Notes under the pieces: model-generated
What the model was told of the DNA's origin: nothing
Seen by the model: only the letters and a program-made list of their open reading frames with translations
The model's database searches: none
Assembly: GCA_963674805.2 (NCBI GenBank)
Contig: CAXXNY010000016.1
Location: forward strand, 434,001 to 498,000
DNA length: 64,000 nucleotides
From: CALMFG01 sp963674805
GTDB lineage: Bacteria; Bacillota; Clostridia; Christensenellales; CALMFG01
Direction: 5' to 3'
Made by a program: the position numbers and the translations under genes
In this document: in pieces, positions 32,839-41,069 of the stretch
How positions within the stretch are numbered: position 1 is the stretch's first letter
How the letters are laid out: every line of letters starts with the position of its first letter

Positions 32839-34023
32839 ATGGCAATCAATACCATGCTGACGACGGATATTACCCCGTCCATGCAGACCTATTATGATAA
32901 AAAGCTACTAATTAACGCAAAACCGAATCTGGTTCATCAGAAATTCGGGCAGCAGGTTATCCTGCCCAAAAACCAAGGCAAAACCATTCAGTTCAGGAAA
33001 TGGACACCGTTTGCCGCACTCACCACACCGCTGGTCGAGGGCACGGTGCCGGACGGCCAAAGCCTGTCGATGACACAGGTCTCTGCCGGTATTGAGCAGT
33101 ACGGCGGCTATGTGGCTGTATCGGACATGCTTGATCTCACGGCACTGGACCCTGTTATCAATGACAGCGTCGAACTGATGGGCGACCAGGGCGGACTGAC
33201 CATGGATACATTGACCCGGGATGTTATATCGGCATCCAGCAACGTCCAGTTTGCTGGCGGATTGTCCGGGCGCCATCTCCTGTCATCATCCAACAAACTG
33301 ACGGTTAACGAACTCAGAAAAGCCGTCAGAACGCTGAAAAAGAACAAAGCGCCCATGTTTTCTCGCGACGGCAAGTCCTATTATGTCGCGATCGTGGGGC
33401 CCGAAACCACATATGACCTGCAGTCGGACACCTTATGGCAGGATGCGGCAAAGTACTCGGCGGTTGAAAATATTTTTGAGGGTGAAATCGGCAAGCTGTT
33501 CGGTGTGATTTTCGTTGAGACCAGCGAATCCAAAATCTTCTCTGCCGACAACTTAACCGCTGCATCGCGCACCCTGACCGTTGCATCCATATCTGATGCA
33601 GTGATTACGGTGGATGAAGCGATATCGGCAAACGAAGCCGTGGCGCTAACAGGTGTTTATGTCATCATCAACGCAGTAAAATACACTGTCGCTAGTGCGG
33701 CATCAGGCGCGGCGGGTGCGGCAACCGTAACCCTGACCGAAACCCCTGCCGATGCGCCGGTTGACGGCGATATCATCTATCCGGGCGCGGCAGGTGCGGC
33801 GGGTGATCCCATCGCCTCAACATTGGTATTCGGCAAAAACGCTTACGGCGTCATTGCGCTGGACAGCGGCAATCTGCATTCGATCATCAAACCGAAAGGC
33901 AGCGCCGGCACATCCGATCCGCTGGAACAGATCTCCACGATCGGTTGGAAGGTGGATGGGTTTGCCGCGAAGGTGCTGCAGCCGCTTTGGCTGCTTCGGA
34001 TTGAACACGGCATCTCCGGCTAA
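32839..34023 (+). CDS. Major capsid protein, N4-gp56 family
   Basis: A 394-residue capsid protein of the HK97-fold N4-gp56 family. Recognisable parts are the N-terminal TYYDKKLLINAKPNLVHQKFG, the GKTIQFRKWTPF segment, the VEGTVPDG loop, GGYVAVSDMLDLTALDP and the C-terminal VFGKNAYGVIAL and GWKVDGFAAKVL. Between about residues 235 and 320 is an alanine-rich beta insertion (KYTVASAASGAAGAATVTLTE part) not typical of the core fold. AGGAGG precedes the ATG and a strong terminator follows. No protease, portal, terminase or head-completion gene is next to it. Confidence 0.93.
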   Translation: MAINTMLTTDITPSMQTYYDKKLLINAKPNLVHQKFGQQVILPKNQGKTIQFRKWTPFAALTTPLVEGTVPDGQSLSMTQVSAGIEQYGGYVAVSDMLDLTALDPVINDSVELMGDQGGLTMDTLTRDVISASSNVQFAGGLSGRHLLSSSNKLTVNELRKAVRTLKKNKAPMFSRDGKSYYVAIVGPETTYDLQSDTLWQDAAKYSAVENIFEGEIGKLFGVIFVETSESKIFSADNLTAASRTLTVASISDAVITVDEAISANEAVALTGVYVIINAVKYTVASAASGAAGAATVTLTETPADAPVDGDIIYPGAAGAAGDPIASTLVFGKNAYGVIALDSGNLHSIIKPKGSAGTSDPLEQISTIGWKVDGFAAKVLQPLWLLRIEHGISG

Positions 34024-34061
34024 ACACAGGCTTTTTTCATTTTTGCCTCTCTCATATAAAC

Positions 34062-34088
34062 GGGCGGATTCTTCCGCCCTTTTTTTTA
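34062..34088 (+). terminator. Terminator of the scaffold-capsid unit
   Basis: GGGCGG and CCGCCC with a six-base loop are followed by eight or nine T, about 40 bases after the capsid stop codon. Confidence 0.88.
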
Positions 34089-34108
34089 CAATAATCATAC
34101 CGTTCTTG

Positions 34109-34138
34109 TTGGACAATTCGCCTCAAATCACTTATAAT
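34109..34138 (+). promoter_or_regulatory. Promoter of the small membrane protein
   Basis: TTGGAC and a perfect TATAAT are separated by 18 bases, about 50 bases before the start codon. Confidence 0.65.
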
Positions 34139-34188
34139 AGGATAAGGCAATAATGGTTTATCTGAAAATTATTAGGAGGTAACATTTA

Positions 34189-34377
34189 ATGAAATTATCC
34201 CAACCTAAAAAAGCTGTTTTTAACTGGAGCCTGACTCTTGCTGTTGTTGGCGCAGTATGCTTCATCGCTTCTTTCCTGATTGCACCGATCGCCGGCCTGC
34301 TCGGATATCTCGCATTCGGATTAGTTGCAGTTGCATTCGTATTGCTGACGCTCGGCGTTGCATTAAAAGGATTCTAA
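34189..34377 (+). CDS. Small two-helix membrane protein
   Basis: A 62-residue protein with a short basic N-terminus (KLSQPKKAVFNW) and two hydrophobic helices (about 14-34 and 38-60). AGGAGG precedes the ATG. A holin is conceivable, given its size and its place after the capsid gene. However, a terminator and its own promoter separate it from the capsid unit, and the short C-terminus lacks the charged tail common in holins. It is more likely a cellular membrane protein of unknown function. Confidence 0.75.
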   Translation: MKLSQPKKAVFNWSLTLAVVGAVCFIASFLIAPIAGLLGYLAFGLVAVAFVLLTLGVALKGF

Positions 34378-34400
34378 TCGAGGGACAATATGTTTTGCAA

Positions 34401-34426
34401 ATCTCCGGTTAACCGGAGATTTTTTT
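34401..34426 (+). terminator. Terminator of the small membrane protein
   Basis: A perfect 20-base palindrome (ATCTCCGGTT / AACCGGAGAT) is followed by six T. Confidence 0.85.
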
Positions 34427-34433
34427 ATAATTG

Positions 34434-34476
34434 AAAACAGGCGCTGTCCGGACTTTACCCGTACAGCGCCTGTTTT
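34434..34476. terminator. Second strong hairpin, possibly a terminator for the opposite strand
   Basis: AAAACAGGCGCTGT and ACAGCGCCTGTTTT form a perfect 14-bp stem with a 15-base loop. It lies head-on between the small membrane gene and the cupin gene and could stop transcription from either side. The remaining bases to the cupin stop (34477-34677) show no gene or signal that I can support. Confidence 0.6.
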
Positions 34477-34677
34477 ATCTGATAAAGCACAGCGCGCCCA
34501 ATCGGCATGCGCCGCACTTTGAATGCCGTTTATCTTTTGGTAGCATTATTTTACGCCCAAGGGCCTTATAAGTCAAAAGAAGAAAGTATTAAAAAACTAT
34601 GTTAAACATGCCGGTCAATTTACCTGCCCGCAATCAACATGTAATATTTCCCCGAGCTTAAATGAATGCGTTTTTGA

Positions 34678-35025
34678 CTAGTTCAGCACTACAACCGCAA
34701 GAATGTGCACATCCTCGGTACCGGTATTTCTAATCCCGTGCGGATCAGCGCCTACCGTTACCTGAGCATCCCCAGGCATAAAGGGTTTATACTCACCGTT
34801 ATCCAGCACTTCACCTTGTCCGGACATACAGAAGTAGACTTCGCTTTCGCCCTCATGCGGATGCGCGCCGATTGAGTCGCCGGGCTTCACAATGATCTCG
34901 CTTAATACGCGTGTGTTTTTCGGGCGCAAATCGTCCGTTGTCAGATGGTTAAGCGTAATCACGCCTGTTCCGCCCCGCATGTTTTCAATGGTCTTTGCCG
35001 GCCGCTCAGCTTTTTTAATAATCAT
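34678..35025 (-). CDS. Cupin-domain protein
   Basis: A 115-residue single cupin barrel. The metal-binding motif 1 appears as GAHPHEGESEVYFCMSGQGE, with two histidines and a glutamate, and motif 2 is near PHGIRNTG. Such proteins bind a metal and a small molecule; the ligand is unknown. ACGGAG precedes the ATG. It lies 22 bases after hom, at the end of the panT-coaX-hom operon, which may be chance co-transcription. Confidence 0.88.
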   Translation of the reverse strand: MIIKKAERPAKTIENMRGGTGVITLNHLTTDDLRPKNTRVLSEIIVKPGDSIGAHPHEGESEVYFCMSGQGEVLDNGEYKPFMPGDAQVTVGADPHGIRNTGTEDVHILAVVVLN

Positions 35026-35047
35026 AATATTGGCTCCGTTCCCGTTA

Positions 35048-36334
35048 CTAGATTTCGTCTTCCACGCGAATCAGGCTGCTGACCTCAATCACGCCGTCCA
35101 AATCCTTTAAATCTTCAATCGTCTTCATCACGCTTATTTCCTTCGCCTGATGGGTGACAATTCTCAAGGGCACCACCCCGCCGGCCAGGCCGGTCTGGAT
35201 AACCGATTGAATCGATACGTTGTGTTTACCGAAGACACCCGCAAGATTGGATAAAACGCCCGGCCGGTCATGCACCATAATCCGGATATAATACCCGCAT
35301 TCCCAGTTGTCCTGAAAAATCAGATTTTCCGGTGTCTGATAAGTATTCGCAAAAGTCGTATACCGGTTGTTCGCCGGGTTTGCCGCCGAAATAATATCGG
35401 ATACCGCTGCGCTCGCGGTCGGCATGCGGCCGGCGCCCTGGCCAAAGAGCATCAGTCCGCCGACAGCCGATCCTTTAATAAAGATCGCGTTGAACGCGCC
35501 GCTGACCGAAGCCAGCGGATGCGTGCGCTTAATCATCGTCGGATGCACGCGCACTTCGAGTGTGCTGTCCTTTTTCTTTCCAATCGCAAGCAGTTTAATC
35601 ACATAGCCGAGTTCCTTTGCATAATCAATATCTTCGGCCGAGATGTTTGTGATGCCCTGATTAAAGATTTGCTCAACCGGCACCTTCGCATGAAATGCCA
35701 GCGATGCCAGAATCGACAGCTTATAAACCGCGTCAAAGCCCTCCACATCACTGCTCGGGTCGTTTTCCGCATAGCCCAGGGCCTGTGCATCCTTTAAAAC
35801 GTCATCATAGGTTTTGCCTTCGTCCGTCATGCGGCTTAATATATAGTTGGTCGTGCCGTTGATAATGCCATAGATCGAGGTGATTTCATTGCCCTGCATC
35901 GAATCCCACAGTGTCTTCAAAATCGGGATCCCGCCGGCAACGCTCGGCTCAAAGAAGAGGCCGGCTTTATTCGCAACCGCCGCTTCGTTTAAGTCCGGCC
36001 AGTATTTTGCAATGACCTCTTTATTCGCAGTCACAACGCTCTTGCCTTTTTTTAAAGCGCGTAAGATATAGTCCTTTGCCGGATTAATCCCGCCCATAAA
36101 CTCGGCAACGATCGTTATCTCATCGTCATTAAGAACAGCATCAATATCATCGGTTAACAATTCCTGCGGGATATTTACGTCCCGGTTTTTGTTAATATCA
36201 CGCACCAGAACATACTTAATCTCACACGAAATCCCTTCCCGATGAAGGATGCCTTCCCGGTCTTCATTCAGTATGCGGTAAACGCCGCCGCCGACATTGC
36301 CCAGCCCCAGCAGCGCGATCTTAATCGTTTTCAA
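35048..36334 (-). CDS. hom: Homoserine dehydrogenase
   Basis: It reduces aspartate semialdehyde to homoserine on the way to threonine and methionine. An NAD(P)-binding N-terminus (ALLGLGNVGGGVYRIL) is followed by the catalytic domain (KSVVTANKEVIA, SVAGGIPIL, GIINGTTNYIL, DVEGFDAVYKLSIL). A C-terminal ACT domain (YYIRIMVHDRPGVLSNLAGVF) probably gives feedback control by threonine. At 428 residues it is full length. The start is TTG, with AGGTGAG upstream. It follows coaX by 23 bases. Confidence 0.96.
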   Translation of the reverse strand: MKTIKIALLGLGNVGGGVYRILNEDREGILHREGISCEIKYVLVRDINKNRDVNIPQELLTDDIDAVLNDDEITIVAEFMGGINPAKDYILRALKKGKSVVTANKEVIAKYWPDLNEAAVANKAGLFFEPSVAGGIPILKTLWDSMQGNEITSIYGIINGTTNYILSRMTDEGKTYDDVLKDAQALGYAENDPSSDVEGFDAVYKLSILASLAFHAKVPVEQIFNQGITNISAEDIDYAKELGYVIKLLAIGKKKDSTLEVRVHPTMIKRTHPLASVSGAFNAIFIKGSAVGGLMLFGQGAGRMPTASAAVSDIISAANPANNRYTTFANTYQTPENLIFQDNWECGYYIRIMVHDRPGVLSNLAGVFGKHNVSIQSVIQTGLAGGVVPLRIVTHQAKEISVMKTIEDLKDLDGVIEVSSLIRVEDEI

Positions 36335-36357
36335 ATGCCGCTCACCTTTATCCTTTA

Positions 36358-37122
36358 CTATATATTCTTATGATACAGGATGTTCAATCCTTTTAATGTC
36401 AACAGCCGGTCAATCTCATCAAAATACCGGTTTTCTTCGTCAATAATATGCGACATGCCGCCGGTCGCAACAACCTTTGCGTCGGTTCCCAGCTCGCGTT
36501 TGGTCCGCCGGATAATATGCTCGACCTGGCCGATGAATCCGAAAATTAATCCGGCCTGCATCCCGGTCACTGTCGATTTGCCGATGACCGATTCGGGCAT
36601 ATTCAGTTCGACGCGCGGCAGCTTGGCCGCATTCAGTGTCAGCGCTTCAGCCGATATCTTAAGCCCCGGGCAAATCGCACCACCGAGAAAATCGCCTTTC
36701 TCATTGATGACGCCGAATGTCGTCGCCGTGCCGAAGTCGATCACAATCACCGGCCCGCCGTATTGTTCATACGCCGCAACCGCATTCACGATCCGGTCAG
36801 CCCCGAGTTCCTTTGCGTTATCATACTTAATATTGATACCGGTTTTGATGCCTGGCGATACAAAGATCGGCGTTTTATTAAAATACGTCCGGCACATATG
36901 CATCAGCGTATAATTCACCGATGGAATAACCGATGAAACGATGATACCCTCCACATCGCACAGGTCACGTTTTAAGTATGCAAAAAAGCTGGTAACTAAA
37001 ATCCCGTACTCATCCGATGTTTTTTCCATATCCGTTGTCATGCGCCATGATGAAACGAGTTCGTCGCCTTCAAATAGGCCGCATTTTATATTCGTATTTC
37101 CGATATCTAATACAAAGACCAT
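36358..37122 (-). CDS. coaX: Type III pantothenate kinase
   Basis: CoaX phosphorylates pantothenate, the first step of coenzyme A synthesis, and is not feedback-inhibited by CoA. The 254-residue protein begins with the phosphate-binding DIGNTNIKCGLF. It has the ASKHA-type motif ELGADRIVNAVAAYE, DFGTATTF and GGAICPGLKISAEAL, with the C-terminal VATGGMSHII. It follows panT by 12 bases. The pairing with an uptake protein implies that the cell uses external pantothenate. Confidence 0.96.
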   Translation of the reverse strand: MVFVLDIGNTNIKCGLFEGDELVSSWRMTTDMEKTSDEYGILVTSFFAYLKRDLCDVEGIIVSSVIPSVNYTLMHMCRTYFNKTPIFVSPGIKTGINIKYDNAKELGADRIVNAVAAYEQYGGPVIVIDFGTATTFGVINEKGDFLGGAICPGLKISAEALTLNAAKLPRVELNMPESVIGKSTVTGMQAGLIFGFIGQVEHIIRRTKRELGTDAKVVATGGMSHIIDEENRYFDEIDRLLTLKGLNILYHKNI

Positions 37123-37134
37123 ATCTTCTCCGGT

Positions 37135-37893
37135 TTATTCGCTGATTTCTTTTGGCTTCACCAAAGTCAGCCCCATCATATTCAGCGGAATTAATATCAG
37201 TATGCTTAGGAAGAGCGCCAGAACTGCTTCTGGCAGCCCGTTGGTAAGTGCGACTCCCGTTAAAAACGCGCCGATCGTATCCACCGATGTTCCGATTTGT
37301 TCCGCCACCGTCTGAAATGCCGGCTCTGGCAGAAACAGCAGGTATAATCCGCCGAGGAACCCGGCCGTATTGGTCAGCGATCCAAACAATGCGGCAATCC
37401 CGTAGTTCATCTTGACCGCGTCAACCTTCCTGAAGAACACCAGGATGACCAGGATGATCGCCGCCGGGATTAAAAACACCCAAGTTGAGAGCACGCCCAG
37501 TGCGGTAAAGATAAGCAGCAGCGCCGCCTCAATATACCGTTCCGCCTTGGTTTCCAGCAGTTTAAACGTATAGAACGTCACTACCGGCACCAGCAGCCGC
37601 GGAATAAAGATAATCGCCAGCAGCTTAATGGCATTGATGTCCATCAGCTGCAATCCCAGCCAGTCACCAGGATACCACACCTGAATCAGGCTCGTTATGC
37701 CGAAAACAAAGCCGAGCAAAAGCCCGGGTTTAAGCCCGAGGGCCAGTGTTCCGATAACAACCGGTATGCATATAAGTGTGAGTTTGATCGGTCCGATCGG
37801 CAAATAGCCCAAAAAGGGCACCAGTCCCATCACGAGAATGATGGCGATAAGCAGTGCGGTTGTCGTAAACCGCCTTAATTTGGTATTGTTCAT
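37135..37893 (-). CDS. ECF transporter S component, probably for pantothenate
   Basis: A 252-residue membrane protein with about six hydrophobic segments and the S-component pattern of alternating helices (TTTALLIAIILVMGLVPFLG start, GPIKLTLICIPVVIG in the second helix, then LGFVFGITSLI). S components bind a vitamin and couple to a shared EcfAAT motor, which is not in the window. GGAGG precedes the chosen ATG (MNNTKLRRF). The partner gene coaX points to pantothenate (PanT-like); the substrate is inferred from that context. It is the first gene of the operon, preceded by a structured leader. Confidence 0.82.
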   Translation of the reverse strand: MNNTKLRRFTTTALLIAIILVMGLVPFLGYLPIGPIKLTLICIPVVIGTLALGLKPGLLLGFVFGITSLIQVWYPGDWLGLQLMDINAIKLLAIIFIPRLLVPVVTFYTFKLLETKAERYIEAALLLIFTALGVLSTWVFLIPAAIILVILVFFRKVDAVKMNYGIAALFGSLTNTAGFLGGLYLLFLPEPAFQTVAEQIGTSVDTIGAFLTGVALTNGLPEAVLALFLSILILIPLNMMGLTLVKPKEISE

Positions 37894-38033
37894 TTTTCCT
37901 CCGTTCAAGTTCCGTATTACGGATACCTGACTTCTTTAAAAGATTTTTACTCAGGTTTTAACATGTGCAATTTTAATAAAAAATATTGCCATAACCTGAT
38001 ATGCATTATAACAGTATTGGCATATGTTCGCAA
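37894..38033 (-). promoter_or_regulatory. Promoter and structured leader of panT-coaX-hom
   Basis: TTGCGA (38028-38033) and TATAAT (38005-38010) are 17 bases apart on the minus strand. The leader of about 105 bases can fold. TCAGGTT pairs with AACCTGA (37993-37999 with 37951-37957) and encloses GCAAT/ATTGC (37985-37989 with 37967-37971). A TCCGT-AAT-ACGGA hairpin sits close to the ribosome-binding site. It could be a ligand- or protein-responsive leader; no known riboswitch class is recognised. Confidence 0.6.
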
Positions 38034-38074
38034 GCGGTTCGCCTCTGTTTGCCTTGCCCTAAAATAATGAAAGA

Positions 38075-38093
38075 GGCCGCCGTTTAGGCGGCC
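38075..38093 (-). terminator. Terminator of the secreted anchored protein gene
   Basis: GGCCGCC and GGCGGCC form a 7-bp stem with a five-base loop, followed by a T-rich tail on the minus strand, 11 bases after the stop codon. Confidence 0.7.
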
Positions 38094-38103
38094 GATTTAT
38101 ATG

Positions 38104-38841
38104 TTATTCCTTCTTCGTTTCTTTTTTCTTTTGTTTACTGTTTTTCACAAGCAGAATAATCACAAGGATAAGCAGCACCAGCACCCCGCCGGCTAAACTC
38201 GCAGCCAGTACATCAACGCGCGACCACCACGTTTCATTATCAAAGTTCTCATGCCTGGGTTCTTCAAAAAAATCGCCCGGCGGTTCTTCGTGCGGCATAT
38301 CCGGATCGATCATTTCTCCTTCAGGCATCGGCTCCTCATGCGGCGGTTCCTGCTGGGGTTCGGGTTCCGACGCAAAGTCAGGATACGCTTCGTCAAAGTC
38401 CAGCATATCCACCGACCAAACATTGGCTTGGTCAATTATCGATACAATCGTGAAAAATGAGGTGAAATCATTATAATACAGCTGAATGCCGAACTGTCCT
38501 GCCGCTCCGGCGGGACGCGCCATGATCCCGGTCTCATCTGCACGGTCAATCGTAACCGTTCCGAATCCAAACTGTGCTCCGGTGTTATCCGTAATACTGA
38601 ATGGGTAGCCAGCTGAGTCCGGCAGATTTTTGAGTTTAAACGTACAGGCGCCGTGATTATCGGTATTCTTTGTTCTCCCGAACATTTCGACATTGATATT
38701 GGTCAGCGGCGTTGCTCCGTCAAACCCGTTCACGATGAAGGTTACTTCAAAACTGCCGTCCGTGGCGGCTGCGGGTATGGTATATCCGAGTATCAGCATC
38801 ATTGCCAAAACCAGCCCTGCTAAGCATTTGCGTTTCTTCAT
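38104..38841 (-). CDS. Secreted, C-terminally anchored protein of unknown function
   Basis: A 245-residue protein with a signal peptide (KKRKCLAGLVLAMMLILGY, cleavage after about PAAA). A beta-rich extracellular domain follows (about 30-150, starting SFEVTFIVNGFDGATPLTNINVEMFGRT, like a small collagen-adhesin B-type or carboxypeptidase-regulatory fold). Then come an acidic proline-rich linker (about 155-205) and a C-terminal membrane helix with a lysine-rich tail. No LPXTG motif is present. AAGGAGC precedes the ATG chosen. It stands alone. The architecture, with a stalk and helix anchor, is like the two leucine-rich-repeat proteins a few kilobases on. Confidence 0.82.
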   Translation of the reverse strand: MKKRKCLAGLVLAMMLILGYTIPAAATDGSFEVTFIVNGFDGATPLTNINVEMFGRTKNTDNHGACTFKLKNLPDSAGYPFSITDNTGAQFGFGTVTIDRADETGIMARPAGAAGQFGIQLYYNDFTSFFTIVSIIDQANVWSVDMLDFDEAYPDFASEPEPQQEPPHEEPMPEGEMIDPDMPHEEPPGDFFEEPRHENFDNETWWSRVDVLAASLAGGVLVLLILVIILLVKNSKQKKKETKKE

Positions 38842-38989
38842 ATGCCTGCTCCTTTTCTGGGTACACACCTTTCAACCGTTATGCCTTTCTCATAGGCCGT
38901 ATTGAGATTGTTTCTGATTTCATTATTAAATGATTATATGTGCTAACTAATTATACCATATTTTGCATCACTATGAAATTCCATAGCAT

Positions 38990-39012
38990 AAAAACAGGGC
39001 GGTTACCCGCCC
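38990..39012 (-). terminator. Terminator of the lysE-lysA operon
   Basis: GGGCGG and CCGCCC with a four-base loop are followed on the minus strand by TGTTTTTATG, directly after the lysA stop. Confidence 0.8.
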
Positions 39013-39017
39013 CGCTG

Positions 39018-40229
39018 TTAAATATCAAATTGTCTGACCAGATCCTCCAGCGTTTCACGCTTTCGGATCAGCCGGTCTTTTCCGTTCTGGTCGATCAGCA
39101 CCTCCGCCGGCAGCATCCTGCAGTTATAATTAGATGCCATGGCAAACCCGTATGCACCCGCATCCTTAACCGCAATCACATCGCCGATATCCGCGCGGTA
39201 AAGGTCGCGCTCTTTTGCAATCAGATCCCCGGATTCACAGATGTTTCCGGCAATATACACAATTTCAGTTTCTTTTGTTTTTCCGTTGCGTTTAACACAG
39301 TCCACATGATGGTACGAATCATATATCATCGGACGCTGCAGCACATTGAAACCGAGGTCTGTGCCCACATAGCGCCTGCCGTAATTATCTTTAACGCTGT
39401 GCACCGTGCCGAGCAGCACCCCGCACTCTGCGACAATATACCGGCCGGGTTCAATTTTAAACAAGATATCCTTGTTATCATATTCCGCTAAGAAACCATC
39501 CAGCGTTTCATCCAGCATCCGTCCTAACTCTGCCAGATCCAGCCGATGCGAGGTTTCATATGGGATACCGAAGCCTCCGCCGAAGTCGATAAATTCCATG
39601 CCCGGAAACTGAACTGCAATCTCCAGCAGTGCACGCACGCCATCCACATATTCATCCGGCCGCAGGAAAAACGAGCCGATATGCTGGTTAATGCCTGCCA
39701 GCGTGAGATTATACTTTTTAAGCAGTTCTTTCACCTGCGGGACAAAATCCTTCTGCACCGCGAACTTGGTTTTCTTTCCGCCTGTTACGACCTTCTCATG
39801 GTGTCCGGTGCCGACTCCGGAATTAAAGCGGACCGCAACCCTGCTGTTCGGATTGATCATGCCGTAGGTTTCCAGCTGGGACAGCGAGTCCACACTGACC
39901 AATATATCGCGGTCAATGGCGTACTGCATCTCTTCAGCGGATACGTTGTTACCAATATACAGGATTTCATCCGGCTGGTATCCCGCCAGCATCTCAATAT
40001 AAATCTCGCCGGGCGACATCGCGTCAACCAGCAGGCCATCGTCATGTACGATTTTTAGAATTTCCAGATTGGTATTCGCCTTTGCGGAATAGTTCACACG
40101 GAAATTCTTATTCGGCAGCAGCGCCTTCAGCTCGCGGCACCGGTTACGCAGAATGGTCTCATCGTATACATACAGCGGACTGCCGTAACGGTCAACCAGC
40201 TCAAGCGCTTTTTCTTCGCTAATAATCAT
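39018..40229 (-). CDS. lysA: Diaminopimelate decarboxylase
   Basis: LysA removes CO2 from meso-diaminopimelate to give lysine and uses PLP. The lysine that binds PLP lies in NYSAKANTNLEIL (about residue 48). HIGS and the glycine loop FGGGFGIPY bind the phosphate, and CESGD holds the active-site cysteine at the dimer interface. At 403 residues the protein is complete. It follows a LysE-type exporter gene by 24 bases, so synthesis and export of the same amino acid may be linked. Confidence 0.96.
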   Translation of the reverse strand: MIISEEKALELVDRYGSPLYVYDETILRNRCRELKALLPNKNFRVNYSAKANTNLEILKIVHDDGLLVDAMSPGEIYIEMLAGYQPDEILYIGNNVSAEEMQYAIDRDILVSVDSLSQLETYGMINPNSRVAVRFNSGVGTGHHEKVVTGGKKTKFAVQKDFVPQVKELLKKYNLTLAGINQHIGSFFLRPDEYVDGVRALLEIAVQFPGMEFIDFGGGFGIPYETSHRLDLAELGRMLDETLDGFLAEYDNKDILFKIEPGRYIVAECGVLLGTVHSVKDNYGRRYVGTDLGFNVLQRPMIYDSYHHVDCVKRNGKTKETEIVYIAGNICESGDLIAKERDLYRADIGDVIAVKDAGAYGFAMASNYNCRMLPAEVLIDQNGKDRLIRKRETLEDLVRQFDI

Positions 40230-40253
40230 TGCATCTTCCTCTTTATATCAATT

Positions 40254-40898
40254 TTATAATATTCCGATAAACTTAAATCCCGAAATCACATAATAAATAC
40301 CGAATGCCACCAACGCGGCGGATAGGACAAATGCCACGATACGGTAGACTTTGATGTTCAAAAATCCCTTGGTTTTGGAAACCAAAAGCGAAATAAACAC
40401 ATACCAGCTCAAGTCCGCCAAGAAGTGCCCGATACCGAATAAAAGCACACCCGTGATTCCGAATAAATGATACGCCTCAAAAAGCAGCACCATGCCGATG
40501 CCTGCCCACCAGATAATAAAATATGGATTCGCCAGCGAGATCAGTCCGCCGGCCAGTACGACTTTCCCGTCGCTGTCTGTCTTTGCGGATTCGTCAAACG
40601 CCACCGTCAGCTTTCCGGTCAGGATTTCCATAATGCCCTTGATGCCGAGATAAATCAAAAGCCCGCCGCCGAAGAACGAAACGATGATGCTCATTGCATT
40701 GGATGCCAGCACCTGGTTAAGCCCGAGGAATATCAGTACCATCAGCACGGTCTCTAAAAGCGCGTGCCCCGCAATCACAAGATAGCCGACTTTAACTCCC
40801 TTTTTCATGCTCTGGTTCATGACGTATGTCAACAGCGCACCCGGCATCACCGCCCCGCTGTATCCGATAATCAAGCTTTTTAAGAATATCGCCGCCAT
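40254..40898 (-). CDS. LysE/RhtB family amino-acid exporter
   Basis: A 214-residue membrane protein with six hydrophobic segments and the family start GYSGAVMPGALLTYV in the first helix. Members export basic or neutral amino acids. AAGGAGC precedes the ATG. It is transcribed with lysA from a near-consensus promoter. The leader holds a terminator-like hairpin, which suggests attenuation. The place next to lysA supports lysine or diaminopimelate as the cargo, but this is inferred from context. Confidence 0.88.
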   Translation of the reverse strand: MAAIFLKSLIIGYSGAVMPGALLTYVMNQSMKKGVKVGYLVIAGHALLETVLMVLIFLGLNQVLASNAMSIIVSFFGGGLLIYLGIKGIMEILTGKLTVAFDESAKTDSDGKVVLAGGLISLANPYFIIWWAGIGMVLLFEAYHLFGITGVLLFGIGHFLADLSWYVFISLLVSKTKGFLNIKVYRIVAFVLSAALVAFGIYYVISGFKFIGIL

Positions 40899-40913
40899 AC
40901 GCCGCTCCTTATG

Positions 40914-40940
40914 AAAAAGCCCTGAATCTTCAGGCTTTTT
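40914..40940 (-). terminator. Terminator-like hairpin in the lysE-lysA leader
   Basis: AAAAAGCCTGAA and TTCAGGGCTTTTT form a 12-bp stem with one bulged G and a U-run. It lies after the promoter and 16 bases before the lysE start codon, so it would stop transcription unless prevented. It could equally be a plain terminator on the plus strand, but no plus-strand gene lies upstream. Confidence 0.6.
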
Positions 40941-40960
40941 CCGTGCTTCTGTTACCGCAT

Positions 40961-40989
40961 ACTATATCATATGCCGATGGGTTGTTCAA
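40961..40989 (-). promoter_or_regulatory. Promoter of lysE-lysA
   Basis: TTGAAC and TATAGT on the minus strand are separated by 17 bases. The expected leader is about 55 bases long. Confidence 0.72.
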
Positions 40990-41021
40990 TCCTTAGCCAT
41001 ACTAATTTTTTGCTTATAAAT

Positions 41022-41054
41022 AAAAAACCCCCGCATGAACAAATGCGGAGGTTT
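41022..41054 (-). terminator. Terminator of the first leucine-rich-repeat gene
   Basis: AAACCTCCGCAT and ATGCGGGGGTTT pair with one G-U, followed by T on the minus strand, 15 bases after the stop codon. Confidence 0.82.
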
Positions 41055-41069
41055 AATCAGATTAACGTA

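Noticed and set aside
34189..34377. Holin of the phage-like cassette
   Set aside because: A terminator and a separate promoter stand between it and the capsid gene, and the C-terminal charge pattern is wrong.
40941..41021. Lysine riboswitch before lysE-lysA
   Set aside because: The leader is about 55 bases, far shorter than the roughly 170 bases needed, and no conserved core is seen.
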